Assembly: GCA_003152795.1 (NCBI GenBank)
Contig: PMBA01000257.1
Span: 2,799 to 8,102, forward strand
Reading direction: 5' to 3'
Source of the DNA: Acidobacteriaceae bacterium
Lineage (GTDB): Bacteria > Acidobacteriota > Terriglobia > Terriglobales > Acidobacteriaceae
Length of the DNA stretch: 5,304 nt
Shown here: piece after piece, positions 1 to 5,304 of the stretch
Layout of the letters: the number at the start of each line of letters is the position of its first letter
Numbering within the stretch: the stretch's first letter is position 1
Translations under genes and position numbers: made by a program
The notes under the pieces: model-generated
Database searches by the model: none
Seen by the model: only the letters and a program-made list of their open reading frames with translations
Told to the model about the DNA's origin: nothing

Positions 1-1742
1 TGCATTTTCGAGCCGGGGTCGGTGATGGCGATGAAACGGGTGCCGGCCTTGTCCTTATCTTTATCCGTGCCATTTTTATCCGTGCCGATGGTCTGCTGCA
101 CGCGCTCGAAGAAATACTGTTTGTAGATGTTGGGCTCGAGGGTGCTGCCGGATTTGCTGGAAACGATAAAGAGGGTTTTGGCGAGGTCAATCTTTTTTTC
201 AACGCTCCGGATTTGCGCCGGGTCAGTCGAATCAAGGATGTGCAGGCGGGGGAAGCCGGACGTTTGCGGGAAAGTCAGTGCCAGCACTTCCGGACACAGA
301 CTGGAACCTCCCATGCCGAGCAGCAGAATGTCGGAGAAGCCGGCGCTCTTGACCTCGTCCGCGAACGCCTTCAACCTGGCGACGTTAGCGAGTTGTTCTT
401 CCGTGATGCTGAGCCATCCGAGCCACTTGGCCTCGTCTTCGTTGGTCCAAAGCGCGGCATCGTGCCGCCAGAGGCGGCTTACTTTTCCCGACGCCCGCCA
501 GTGGTTAAGGTTTTTTTTTACGGCAGTGTCAAGATCGGCGGGAAGGGACGCGCTCTGTGGATTGGTTTGGGGCGTGGGCGTGCCTGATCGCTTCGAATTT
601 TTTTCGACCGCGGCCAGCAACGTATCGAAGGCATCGGCAAACAATTTCACGCCGTCGGCAGTGAGCTTGTCAGTCACGTCTTTCATGACAATGCCAACGC
701 CGGCGAGATCGGCCATGGTCTGGCGCGCGCCGTTTATGTCTTCGGTCAGACTCTGCCGCGGCTTGCCGTGATCGCGGAAGGCATCGAGCGTGGCCGGAGG
801 AACGGTATTGACGGTGTCGGGCCCGATCAATTCTTCGATGTAAATGACGTCGCGGTAATTTGGGTTCTTGGTGCTGGTGCTCGCCCACAGCACGCGCTGC
901 GTCTGCGCGCCCCTGGCGGCGAGCGCTTTCCAGCGCGGAGTGGAAAAAATGCGCTGATAGGCTTCGTAGGTCAGTTTGCCGTTCGCGATCGCAACTTTCC
1001 CCAGAATCCCCTGTAGCTTCGCTTTGCGGGCGTTGTCCGCTTCCTTCTTGAGCTGGTCGCCAACCAGCGAGTCGACCAGGGAATCGATGCGGCTGATAAA
1101 GAAGCTGGCTACACTCGCAACCTTGCCGACATCGCCGCCGGTCGCGGCGAATTTCTCCACGCCGTCGATGAAAGCCGCGGCGACTTGCTCATAGACTCCC
1201 TGCGCGAACAGCAGCGTAACGTTGACGTTGATGCCCTCGCTGATCAGCTGGCGAAACGCGGGTATGCCCTCGGTTGTGCCGGGGACTTTGATCATCAGGT
1301 TTTCGCGAGCGACACTGTTCCACAGGCGGCGCGCCTCGTCGAGGGTGCCGGCAGTGTCGTGCGCCAGATACGGGGATACTTCGAGGCTCACGTAGCCGTC
1401 GCGCTTGTTCGTGCTCTTGTAGACGGGAGCGAGCAGGTTAGCGGCGTCCTGAATGTCGCGAATCGCGAGCAGTTCGTAGCGGCCCTTGGCGTCGAGGTCG
1501 GCGCGAGAGGCCAGAGAGTCCAGAAAATCCTGGTACTCGGTGGAGCCGGTAATCGCCTTTTCGAAGATGGCGGGATTCGAAGTCATGCCGCGCAGGCCGT
1601 CTTCCGTGATCAGGCGCTGCAGTTCGCCCCCCTGGAGCAGGTCGCGGCGAATGTAGTCAAGCCAGATGGATTGGCCGAAGGTCTGAAGCTGGGTGAGAGG
1701 ATTCGCGGCTTTTGCGGTATCGAGCGTGTCGACTGGATTCAT
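1..1742 (-). CDS. tal-pgi: Bifunctional transaldolase / glucose-6-phosphate isomerase, 3' end cut by window edge
   Basis: Fusion enzyme predicted to catalyse the transaldolase step of the non-oxidative pentose phosphate pathway and fructose-6-phosphate/glucose-6-phosphate interconversion, in the cytoplasm. The frame was read codon by codon from the ATG at 1742-1740 and stays open for 580 codons. Transaldolase half, about residues 20-375: WLD (D29), the GMTSNPAIF signature (52-60), the Schiff-base motif LMIKVPGTTEG with K152, FFISRID (R218), and the C-terminal stretch from WAST (286) to DHG (324-326). A Pro/Thr/Ser/Gln-rich linker spans about 380-405. The isomerase half follows, with a sugar-phosphate SIS fold: GMGGSS (476-481) and SSKSGST (528-534). 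Fusions of this kind are about 950 residues long, so roughly the last 370, with further isomerase catalytic residues, lie outside. The start is fixed by a good ribosome binding site. It lies 60 bp after tkt, so the two are probably co-transcribed. Oddities are the poly-A tracts around the linker and a short DK-rich insert near residues 553-562. Confidence 0.95.
   Translation of the reverse strand, partial: MNPVDTLDTAKAANPLTQLQTFGQSIWLDYIRRDLLQGGELQRLITEDGLRGMTSNPAIFEKAITGSTEYQDFLDSLASRADLDAKGRYELLAIRDIQDAANLLAPVYKSTNKRDGYVSLEVSPYLAHDTAGTLDEARRLWNSVARENLMIKVPGTTEGIPAFRQLISEGINVNVTLLFAQGVYEQVAAAFIDGVEKFAATGGDVGKVASVASFFISRIDSLVDSLVGDQLKKEADNARKAKLQGILGKVAIANGKLTYEAYQRIFSTPRWKALAARGAQTQRVLWASTSTKNPNYRDVIYIEELIGPDTVNTVPPATLDAFRDHGKPRQSLTEDINGARQTMADLAGVGIVMKDVTDKLTADGVKLFADAFDTLLAAVEKNSKRSGTPTPQTNPQSASLPADLDTAVKKNLNHWRASGKVSRLWRHDAALWTNEDEAKWLGWLSITEEQLANVARLKAFADEVKSAGFSDILLLGMGGSSLCPEVLALTFPQTSGFPRLHILDSTDPAQIRSVEKKIDLAKTLFIVSSKSGSTLEPNIYKQYFFERVQQTIGTDKNGTDKDKDKAGTRFIAITDPGSKM
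60..86. repeat. Tandem 12-bp repeat, 15-bp period, inside the isomerase half
   Basis: The 12-mer TTTATCCGTGCC occurs at 60-71 and again at 75-86. The 15-bp period is exactly five codons, so the reading frame is kept. On the coding strand it encodes GTDK twice, followed by DKDK, giving a charged Asp/Lys-rich loop (residues about 552-563) just before the conserved-looking segment RFIAITDPG. A further partial TTATC unit at 55-59 suggests growth by replication slippage. It most likely encodes a tolerated surface loop. Confidence 0.8.
192..198 (-). other. In-frame A_AAA_AAG slippery heptamer in the isomerase half
   Basis: The coding strand has seven A (199-193) followed by G, read as GAA AAA AAG (E515 K516 K517). 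This is in the phase of the -1 slippery heptamer A_AAA_AAG known from bacterial dnaX. A -1 shift would read GAT and then TGA at 189-187. The sequence match is certain. Frameshifting is not shown, and no upstream Shine-Dalgarno-like stimulator was seen. Confidence 0.3.
464..478. repeat. Perfect GC-rich inverted repeat within tal-pgi
   Basis: GCCGCC (464-469) and GGCGGC (473-478) are perfect complements separated by three bases. The mRNA could form a six-pair, all-GC hairpin. It lies in coding sequence for SRLWR near the start of the isomerase half, 31 nt downstream of the A9 slippery tract. There is no U-run, so it is not an intrinsic terminator. It may only reflect codon choice. Confidence 0.5.
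510..519 (-). other. A9 tract with in-frame A_AAA_AAC slippery heptamer at the Tal/PGI junction
   Basis: The coding strand carries nine consecutive A (519-511) followed by C, read as GTA AAA AAA AAC (V408 K409 K410 N411). The last seven bases form A_AAA_AAC in the phase needed for -1 tandem slippage. After a -1 shift the next codons are CCT and TAA (TAA at 507-505), giving a protein of about 412 residues that contains the whole transaldolase half. Loss of one A instead leads to TAA at 481-479. Tract, phase and stops are direct observations. Use of the site in the cell is inference. Confidence 0.45.
597..604 (-). other. A7 tract with in-frame A_AAA_AAT heptamer at the end of the transaldolase half
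   Basis: The coding strand reads GAA AAA AAT (E380 K381 N382), with seven A at 604-598 followed by T, in -1 slippery phase. A -1 shift would add 22 unrelated residues and stop at TGA (531-529). Together with the A9 tract it brackets the interdomain linker. Activity is unproven. Confidence 0.3.
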
Positions 1743-1747
1743 AACTA

Positions 1748-1754
1748 TCTCCTA
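1748..1754 (-). promoter_or_regulatory. Ribosome binding site of tal-pgi
   Basis: The minus strand reads TAGGAGA six bases before the ATG at 1742, a near-ideal Shine-Dalgarno spacing. It supports this ATG as the start. No competing in-frame start with a comparable site was seen in the short gap after tkt. Confidence 0.85.
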
Positions 1755-1763
1755 AACCGAGGG

Positions 1764-1789
1764 CATTGAATCATGGGGTCATTGAATCA
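1764..1789. repeat. 10-bp direct repeat in the tkt/tal-pgi gap
   Basis: CATTGAATCA occurs at 1764-1773 and 1780-1789, a 16-bp period with a six-base spacer (TGGGGT). The second copy extends into ATTGA-A-TCAAT (1781-1791), an odd-centred palindrome, while the first keeps only the TGAATCA core. The pair sits between the tkt stop (1803) and the tal-pgi ribosome binding site. It could be a paired protein-binding site or a small duplication. It is too weak to be an intrinsic terminator and has no U-run. Confidence 0.6.
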
Positions 1790-1802
1790 ATACCTTAGTG
1801 CG

Positions 1803-3881
1803 TTATTTGCCGAGTAATGCGCGCGCTGCCTGCAGGACCGCGTCGGTGGTGAAGCCGAACTTCTTCTGCAAATCCTTGAGCGGCGCGGACGCTCCGAAAG
1901 TGCGCATGCCGATGATGCATCCTTTCGGTCCTGCGTATTGCGCCCAGCCGAAGGTCGAAGCCTGTTCGACTGCGACTCGCGCAGTAACGTTGGGCGGAAG
2001 CACCTGGTCGCGGTAACTCTGGTCCTGATGTTCAAACAAGTCCCAGGAAGGCATGCTGACGACGCGCGCCCGGATGCCTTCCGCCTTCAGCTTCTCGTAA
2101 GCTTCGATGCAGAGGTAGACCTCGCTGCCGGTGGCCATCAGGATGACTTGGGGAGTGCCACCTTCGGTGTCGGCGAGGATGTAGGCGCCGCGAGCCACGC
2201 CGGCTGCCGACCTGTAGTTGGCGCGATCGAATGTCGGCAAAGCTTGCCGGGTGAGGATCAGCGCCACCGGCTCCTTCGGCAGTTTCATGATGATTTTCCA
2301 CGCCTCGACAACCTCATTGGCATCGGCGGGGCGGAGCGTAATGAGGCCGGGAACCGCGCGCAACGTTATCAGTTGCTCGATGGGTTGATGGGTCGGCCCA
2401 TCTTCGCCCACGCCGATGGAATCGTGGGTGAAGATCCAGATCGCGGGAACTTCCATGATGGCCGAGAGGCGGATCGGCATCTTCATGTAATCGCTGAAGA
2501 TGAGGAACGTGGAACCGTAAGCGCGGATTTTCGACAGGGCCATGCCGTTCACGATCGCGCCCATGGCATGCTCGCGAATCCCGAAGTGGAAATTGCGGGC
2601 GTTGTAATGGTTCGCTTCGAAATCGCCGGCGCCGTCGAAGGTGAGGCGGGTCTTGGTCGAGGGATATAAGTCGGCCGAGCCACCCATGAGCCAGGGGGCG
2701 TTCCGGGCGATTGCGTTAAGCACCTTGGAGGACGAATCGCGGGTAGCCAGTCCCTTGGCGTCAGGCGCAAATGTGGGCAGGTCCTTGTCCCAGCCGTCGG
2801 CAGGTTGCTGGCGCTGCATGCGTCCGAACTGAATGGCCAAGTCGGGGTACTGTTTGCTGTAGCCGTTAAACAGGGCGTTCCACTGCGCGCTTAATTGGCG
2901 CCCGCGTTTGCCCATACCCTCGCGAAAATTTTCCAGAACACCATCGGGCACCAGGAATTTCGCATCTTCCGGCCAGCCGTAGGCGCGCTTGGTGAGTTTG
3001 ACCTCTTCTTCGCCGAGCGGTTCGCCATGCGCTTCTTTTGTGTCCTGCCGGTGGGGCGAGCCGAAGCCAATATGGCTGTCGACGATGATCAGTTTAGGGC
3101 GATCCTTGACGCCGAGGGCGTGGCTGTAGGCGTTGGCGAGCGCAACCAGATCGTTGGCATTGTGGACGTGCTGGACATCCCAGCCATAGGCGGCGAACCG
3201 GGCAGGCACATCTTCGTCGTAGGCGAGATCCGTGTTGCCCTCGATGGTGATGTGGTTGTTGTCGTAAATCCAGCACAGGTTCGAGAGTCTTAGATGTCCG
3301 GCGACCGATGCGGCTTCGGAGGAGATGCCTTCCATCATGTCGCCGTCGCCGCAAATGGCCCAGACGTTGTAGTTGAACAGTTCGAATCCCGGTCGATTGA
3401 AATACTCGGCCAGCCAGCGTCCGGCGATGGCCATGCCCACGCTGTTGGCGACGCCTTGCCCGAGGGGGCCGGTAGTGGTCTCGACACCCGAGGTCAAGCC
3501 GTATTCGGGATGCCCCGGCGTTTTGCTGCCGAGTTGTCGAAAATTCTTGATCTCGTCGAGCGATACGGCAGGCGTCGAAAGAACCTTGCCCTCGGGACTC
3601 ACTTCGCGCACGCCGGCCAGGTGGAGGAGGGAATAAAGCAGCATGGAAGCGTGTCCGTTGGAGAGCACGAAGCGGTCGCGGTTCGCCCAGATGGGATCTT
3701 CGGGGTCATAGCGCAGAAACTGCTGCCACAGACAATAGGCGACCGGAGCCAGCCCCATGGGCGCTCCGGGATGGCCCGAGTTTGCCTTTTGGACAGCGTC
3801 GATCGAGAGAGTGCGAATGGTATTGACACACAACAGATCGAGCTGTGTACCGGTGGCGACAGACAGGTCACTGACAGCCAT
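1803..3881 (-). CDS. tkt: Transketolase
   Basis: Thiamine-diphosphate enzyme moving two-carbon ketol units between sugar phosphates in the pentose phosphate pathway; cytoplasmic, normally a homodimer. It has 692 residues from the ATG at 3881, slightly longer than the usual 660-670. In order: NSGHPGAPMG (H37), SNGHAS (H77), PGHPEYG (H124), the ThDP/metal motif GDGDMMEG (178-185) with the YDNN Asn pair (207-208), and DSHIGFGSP (H270), all in the N-terminal ThDP domain. Then come the pyrimidine-binding domain with GIREHAMG (catalytic Glu E437), THDSIGVGEDGPTHQP (H498) and LTRQ (R545), and a C-terminal domain (about 560-692) ending ALLGK. All recognisable cofactor and phosphate-binding residues are present, so it should be active. 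A TTG six codons upstream (3899) could also open the frame, but it overlaps the Shine-Dalgarno, which points to the ATG. It is followed after 60 bp by tal-pgi, the partner transaldolase, suggesting an operon. Confidence 0.98.
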   Translation of the reverse strand: MAVSDLSVATGTQLDLLCVNTIRTLSIDAVQKANSGHPGAPMGLAPVAYCLWQQFLRYDPEDPIWANRDRFVLSNGHASMLLYSLLHLAGVREVSPEGKVLSTPAVSLDEIKNFRQLGSKTPGHPEYGLTSGVETTTGPLGQGVANSVGMAIAGRWLAEYFNRPGFELFNYNVWAICGDGDMMEGISSEAASVAGHLRLSNLCWIYDNNHITIEGNTDLAYDEDVPARFAAYGWDVQHVHNANDLVALANAYSHALGVKDRPKLIIVDSHIGFGSPHRQDTKEAHGEPLGEEEVKLTKRAYGWPEDAKFLVPDGVLENFREGMGKRGRQLSAQWNALFNGYSKQYPDLAIQFGRMQRQQPADGWDKDLPTFAPDAKGLATRDSSSKVLNAIARNAPWLMGGSADLYPSTKTRLTFDGAGDFEANHYNARNFHFGIREHAMGAIVNGMALSKIRAYGSTFLIFSDYMKMPIRLSAIMEVPAIWIFTHDSIGVGEDGPTHQPIEQLITLRAVPGLITLRPADANEVVEAWKIIMKLPKEPVALILTRQALPTFDRANYRSAAGVARGAYILADTEGGTPQVILMATGSEVYLCIEAYEKLKAEGIRARVVSMPSWDLFEHQDQSYRDQVLPPNVTARVAVEQASTFGWAQYAGPKGCIIGMRTFGASAPLKDLQKKFGFTTDAVLQAARALLGK

Positions 3882-3888
3882 CAATTCT

Positions 3889-3894
3889 CTCCTT
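3889..3894 (-). promoter_or_regulatory. Ribosome binding site of tkt, decides the start
   Basis: The minus strand reads AAGGAG with seven bases before the ATG at 3881. The longer frame starting at TTG (3899) would place this site inside the coding region and has no comparable site of its own. The ATG is therefore preferred. Confidence 0.88.
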
Positions 3895-3910
3895 GCCAAT
3901 CGGCTTACGA

Positions 3911-3937
3911 GGCCTTACATCGGAATTAGATGTAGCC
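3911..3937 (-). promoter_or_regulatory. Hairpin in the tkt leader
   Basis: In the mRNA sense GGC-UACAUC and GAUGUA-AG-GCC can pair: six perfect pairs (3916-3921 with 3929-3934, loop of seven), then three more GC pairs after a two-base AG bulge. It lies 16 bases upstream of the Shine-Dalgarno. It could be a leader structure affecting translation or mRNA stability, or a DNA operator with TACATC/GATGTA half-sites. No known riboswitch class was recognised. Confidence 0.4.
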
Positions 3938-4023
3938 AGCGCCAAATCGATACAACTGCGCCGACCGCCACAGTTTACATTGCGATCGAAAAACAAAACG
4001 AGGCACCAGAGGACTAAGCTGTG

Positions 4024-4029
4024 ATTTTA
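4024..4029 (-). promoter_or_regulatory. Possible -10 element for tkt
   Basis: The minus strand reads TAAAAT in an AT-richer stretch about 140 bp upstream of the tkt start. No convincing TTGACA-like -35 element lies at 15-19 bp spacing. The rest of the gap (3938-4122) holds A/T-rich runs near 3988-3998 but no gene or other clear site. This is a weak call. The gap is the likely place for a tkt promoter, but the exact site is not resolved. Confidence 0.18.
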
Positions 4030-4122
4030 CACCGAGAAGAAATTGGCGAGGGGGGTGCGACTTTTTCGGCAGAGAGGCGGCGAGCCGTGTCTGCCATGCG
4101 GTGTGAGCCGAGACGGCGCCAG

Positions 4123-4142
4123 TTCCGCCTTACGTTGCGGAA
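4123..4142 (-). repeat. Inverted repeat just after the HD-GYP stop codon
   Basis: TTCCGC (4123-4128) and GCGGAA (4137-4142) are perfect complements around an eight-base loop. An alternative pairing with AGTT/AACT and a bulge lengthens the stem. It starts five bases after the stop codon of the HD-GYP gene, where a 3'-end hairpin is expected. The downstream sequence has no U-run, so it is not a canonical intrinsic terminator. It may act as an mRNA 3' stabiliser or a weak terminator. Confidence 0.35.
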
Positions 4143-4147
4143 GAACT

Positions 4148-5304
4148 TCAGGTAAGAAGAACCCTATCGTGGGTGATCCGGTGCTGCAGGGTGGATGCCA
4201 GTTCGTCCACGTCTACGGCGGAGAGATTCATCGCGTCCGACGCGAGGATTGGAATGCGATTGGTTCCGATCGCGTCGCGCCGGACCTGGATCAGCAAGGC
4301 CTGCAACGCCTGGGGATCGTATTTTTGCGGAGTCATGCGGATTAACTCCTGAAGCGCGGCTCCGACTGGCAAGGGATCGCGGTAGGGACGCTGGCTGGTC
4401 ATGGCATCGAAGGTATCGGCGAGGGCGACGATCCGAACGGCTAGCGGCATTTCTTCCGCATGCAAGCCGTCGGGGTAGCCCGATCCGTCTCCGCGTTCAT
4501 GATGCCAGCGCACGATTTCCGGAATTTGCGGCCAGGGAAACTGCACGTGGCTGACGATCTGGTGTCCCACGACGGTGTGGTCCCGCATGGCGCGGGATTC
4601 TTCCTCGTCGAGCTTCGAAGGTTTCCCGAACAGGCGCTTGTCCACGGCAACCTTGCCGATGTCGTGCAGATAGCCGGCGGAGCGCAGCGAGGCCACATCG
4701 TTCGGTTCCATGCCCAGGGCTTCGCCGATGGCCTGGGAGTAGCGGCCGACGCGCAGCGAGTGTCCATGAATATTGACGTGTTTGACGTCGATGGCGGTGG
4801 CGAAGGCTTCGAGCGCGTTGTCGTAGAAACCGTGGAGCGAGGCGAGGAGGCGGAGGTTTTCGGAAACGCGTTGGGCCAGCGTTTGGCCGAGAGTGTGATT
4901 CTGAACGGCCAGCGCCACGTAGTGGCTCAGCATTTGAAAAGCGTCGAGGGCGTCGTCTTCATAGAGTGCGTCGGCGGGGCGCCGTCCGAGGACGATCGCA
5001 CCGGCGAGTTTGCCCCGGACTTTCAGCGGGCAGACACACTTGAAGAGCTCGGGCGCGACGTTGCCGTTGGAACTCAGGAACAGATCGTAGGTGGAACTGT
5101 TCAGCAGCACCGGGCCGGCGGCGGCGGTCAGAGCGTGTACGTGCCGGGGAAGAAGGGGAATCAGGGTTGGGTCCGGCAATAGAGCGAACCCCTGGCCATC
5201 GACCGAGGTGAGGAGGGAAGGCCGTTCGCCGAAAGAGAACAGCACAGCCTCGCGCGCGCCCGCCGCTTCCATTACTGCGGTCAGCATGGTGCGAGCGGTT
5301 TGGC
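4148..5304 (-). CDS. GAF domain-HD-GYP protein, probable c-di-GMP phosphodiesterase, 5' end cut by window edge
   Basis: Predicted cytoplasmic signalling enzyme. HD-GYP domains hydrolyse cyclic di-GMP to pGpG or GMP, and the GAF domain would sense a ligand or partner. Numbering from the ATG at 5287 (379 residues): the GAF-like part is about 1-135, with PLKVRGKLAGAIVLG (87-101) and a closing helix ALAVQN; a helical connector spans about 135-165. The HD-GYP core is about 165-335, with GHSLRV (H176), LHDIGK (H208, D209), DHTVVGH (H237, H242), WHHERGDGSGYPDGL (H262, H263, GYP 270-272), ALADTFDAMTS (D291) and RPYR. The usual HD metal ligands are present. The stretch normally reading AIExKD is AIDVKH here. 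The C-terminal tail (about 340-379) is unrecognised. The frame stays open to 5304, no ribosome binding site precedes the ATG at 5287, and the GAF domain looks incomplete at its front, so the true start probably lies outside. No membrane segment or receiver domain is visible. It ends 266 bp before tkt and is probably a separate transcript. Confidence 0.92.
   Translation of the reverse strand, partial: QTARTMLTAVMEAAGAREAVLFSFGERPSLLTSVDGQGFALLPDPTLIPLLPRHVHALTAAAGPVLLNSSTYDLFLSSNGNVAPELFKCVCPLKVRGKLAGAIVLGRRPADALYEDDALDAFQMLSHYVALAVQNHTLGQTLAQRVSENLRLLASLHGFYDNALEAFATAIDVKHVNIHGHSLRVGRYSQAIGEALGMEPNDVASLRSAGYLHDIGKVAVDKRLFGKPSKLDEEESRAMRDHTVVGHQIVSHVQFPWPQIPEIVRWHHERGDGSGYPDGLHAEEMPLAVRIVALADTFDAMTSQRPYRDPLPVGAALQELIRMTPQKYDPQALQALLIQVRRDAIGTNRIPILASDAMNLSAVDVDELASTLQHRITHDRVLLT

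Noticed and set aside
127..771. Plus-strand open frame of 214 codons
   Set aside because: It lies antisense to the transaldolase-isomerase gene, whose motifs are unambiguous. The protein has no recognisable domain and no good ribosome binding site. It is a by-product of GC-rich codon use.
1..1742. Suspected frameshift in the transaldolase-isomerase gene, because of its A-runs
   Set aside because: Reading every codon from 1742 to 3 gave one continuous frame with all motifs in phase. The tracts do not break the gene as assembled.
1938..2669. Plus-strand open frame of 243 codons
   Set aside because: It is antisense to conserved transketolase sequence, and its composition (Asp/Gly/Val/Arg-rich, no domain) is typical of an opposite-strand shadow.
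3882..3899. TTG start extending transketolase by six residues
   Set aside because: The extension overlaps the AAGGAG site, which is ideally spaced for the ATG at 3881.
3294..3929. Plus-strand open frame of 211 codons
   Set aside because: It is antisense to the N-terminal transketolase domain, runs slightly into the leader, and shows no recognisable motif.
4043..4345. Plus-strand 100-codon frame starting in the tkt/HD-GYP gap
   Set aside because: It runs mostly antisense to the HD-GYP 3' end, with no ribosome binding site and no domain.
4460..5182. Plus-strand open frame of 240 codons
   Set aside because: It is antisense to the HD-GYP gene. The apparent protein mirrors the conserved codons of the real gene and has no family signature.
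5285..5287. ATG as the true start of the HD-GYP protein
   Set aside because: The frame remains open to the window end with GAF-like sequence (TARTM), and no ribosome binding site precedes this ATG, so it is probably internal.
1..5304. CRISPR array, insertion sequence, tRNA or rRNA, phage or defence genes
   Set aside because: No spaced repeat array, transposase motif, terminal inverted repeat, tRNA-like cloverleaf or defence domain was seen on either strand. The window is core metabolism plus one signalling gene.

Overview
The window holds three genes, all on the minus strand, so transcription runs from high to low coordinates: the end of a GAF/HD-GYP signalling protein (4148-5304, 5' end outside the window), a complete transketolase (tkt, 1803-3881), and most of a transaldolase/glucose-6-phosphate isomerase fusion (1-1742, 3' end outside the window). 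The sequence is moderately GC-rich, densely coding and uses clear AGGAG-type ribosome binding sites. Two-domain Tal-PGI proteins are known from Acidobacteriota, cyanobacteria and some acetic acid bacteria. With the GAF/HD-GYP neighbour, an acidobacterium or similar soil bacterium is the best guess, but this is inference only.

Layout from right to left: 4148-5304 encodes a c-di-GMP phosphodiesterase-type HD-GYP domain behind a GAF sensor. 3882-4147 is a 266-bp gap with no credible gene. It holds an inverted repeat just after the HD-GYP stop, an AT-richer stretch that may contain the tkt promoter, and a hairpin in the tkt leader. 1803-3881 is tkt. A 60-bp gap with a 10-bp direct repeat precedes tal-pgi, which is open without frameshift for 580 codons to the window edge.

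tkt and tal-pgi make a coherent metabolic pair. Transketolase and transaldolase together interconvert pentose phosphates with fructose-6-phosphate and glyceraldehyde-3-phosphate. The fused isomerase then links fructose-6-phosphate to glucose-6-phosphate, the entry point of the oxidative pentose phosphate pathway. The close spacing and shared strand suggest one operon. The HD-GYP gene is probably a separate unit with no obvious metabolic link.

Most of the window is ordinary central metabolism. The least expected signal is a set of coding-strand poly-A tracts in tal-pgi. An A7 and an A9 bracket the linker between the transaldolase and isomerase halves. Each contains an in-frame -1 slippery heptamer, and at the A9 a -1 stop follows almost at once. 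Slippage there would release a stand-alone transaldolase. This is a testable idea, not a demonstrated mechanism.
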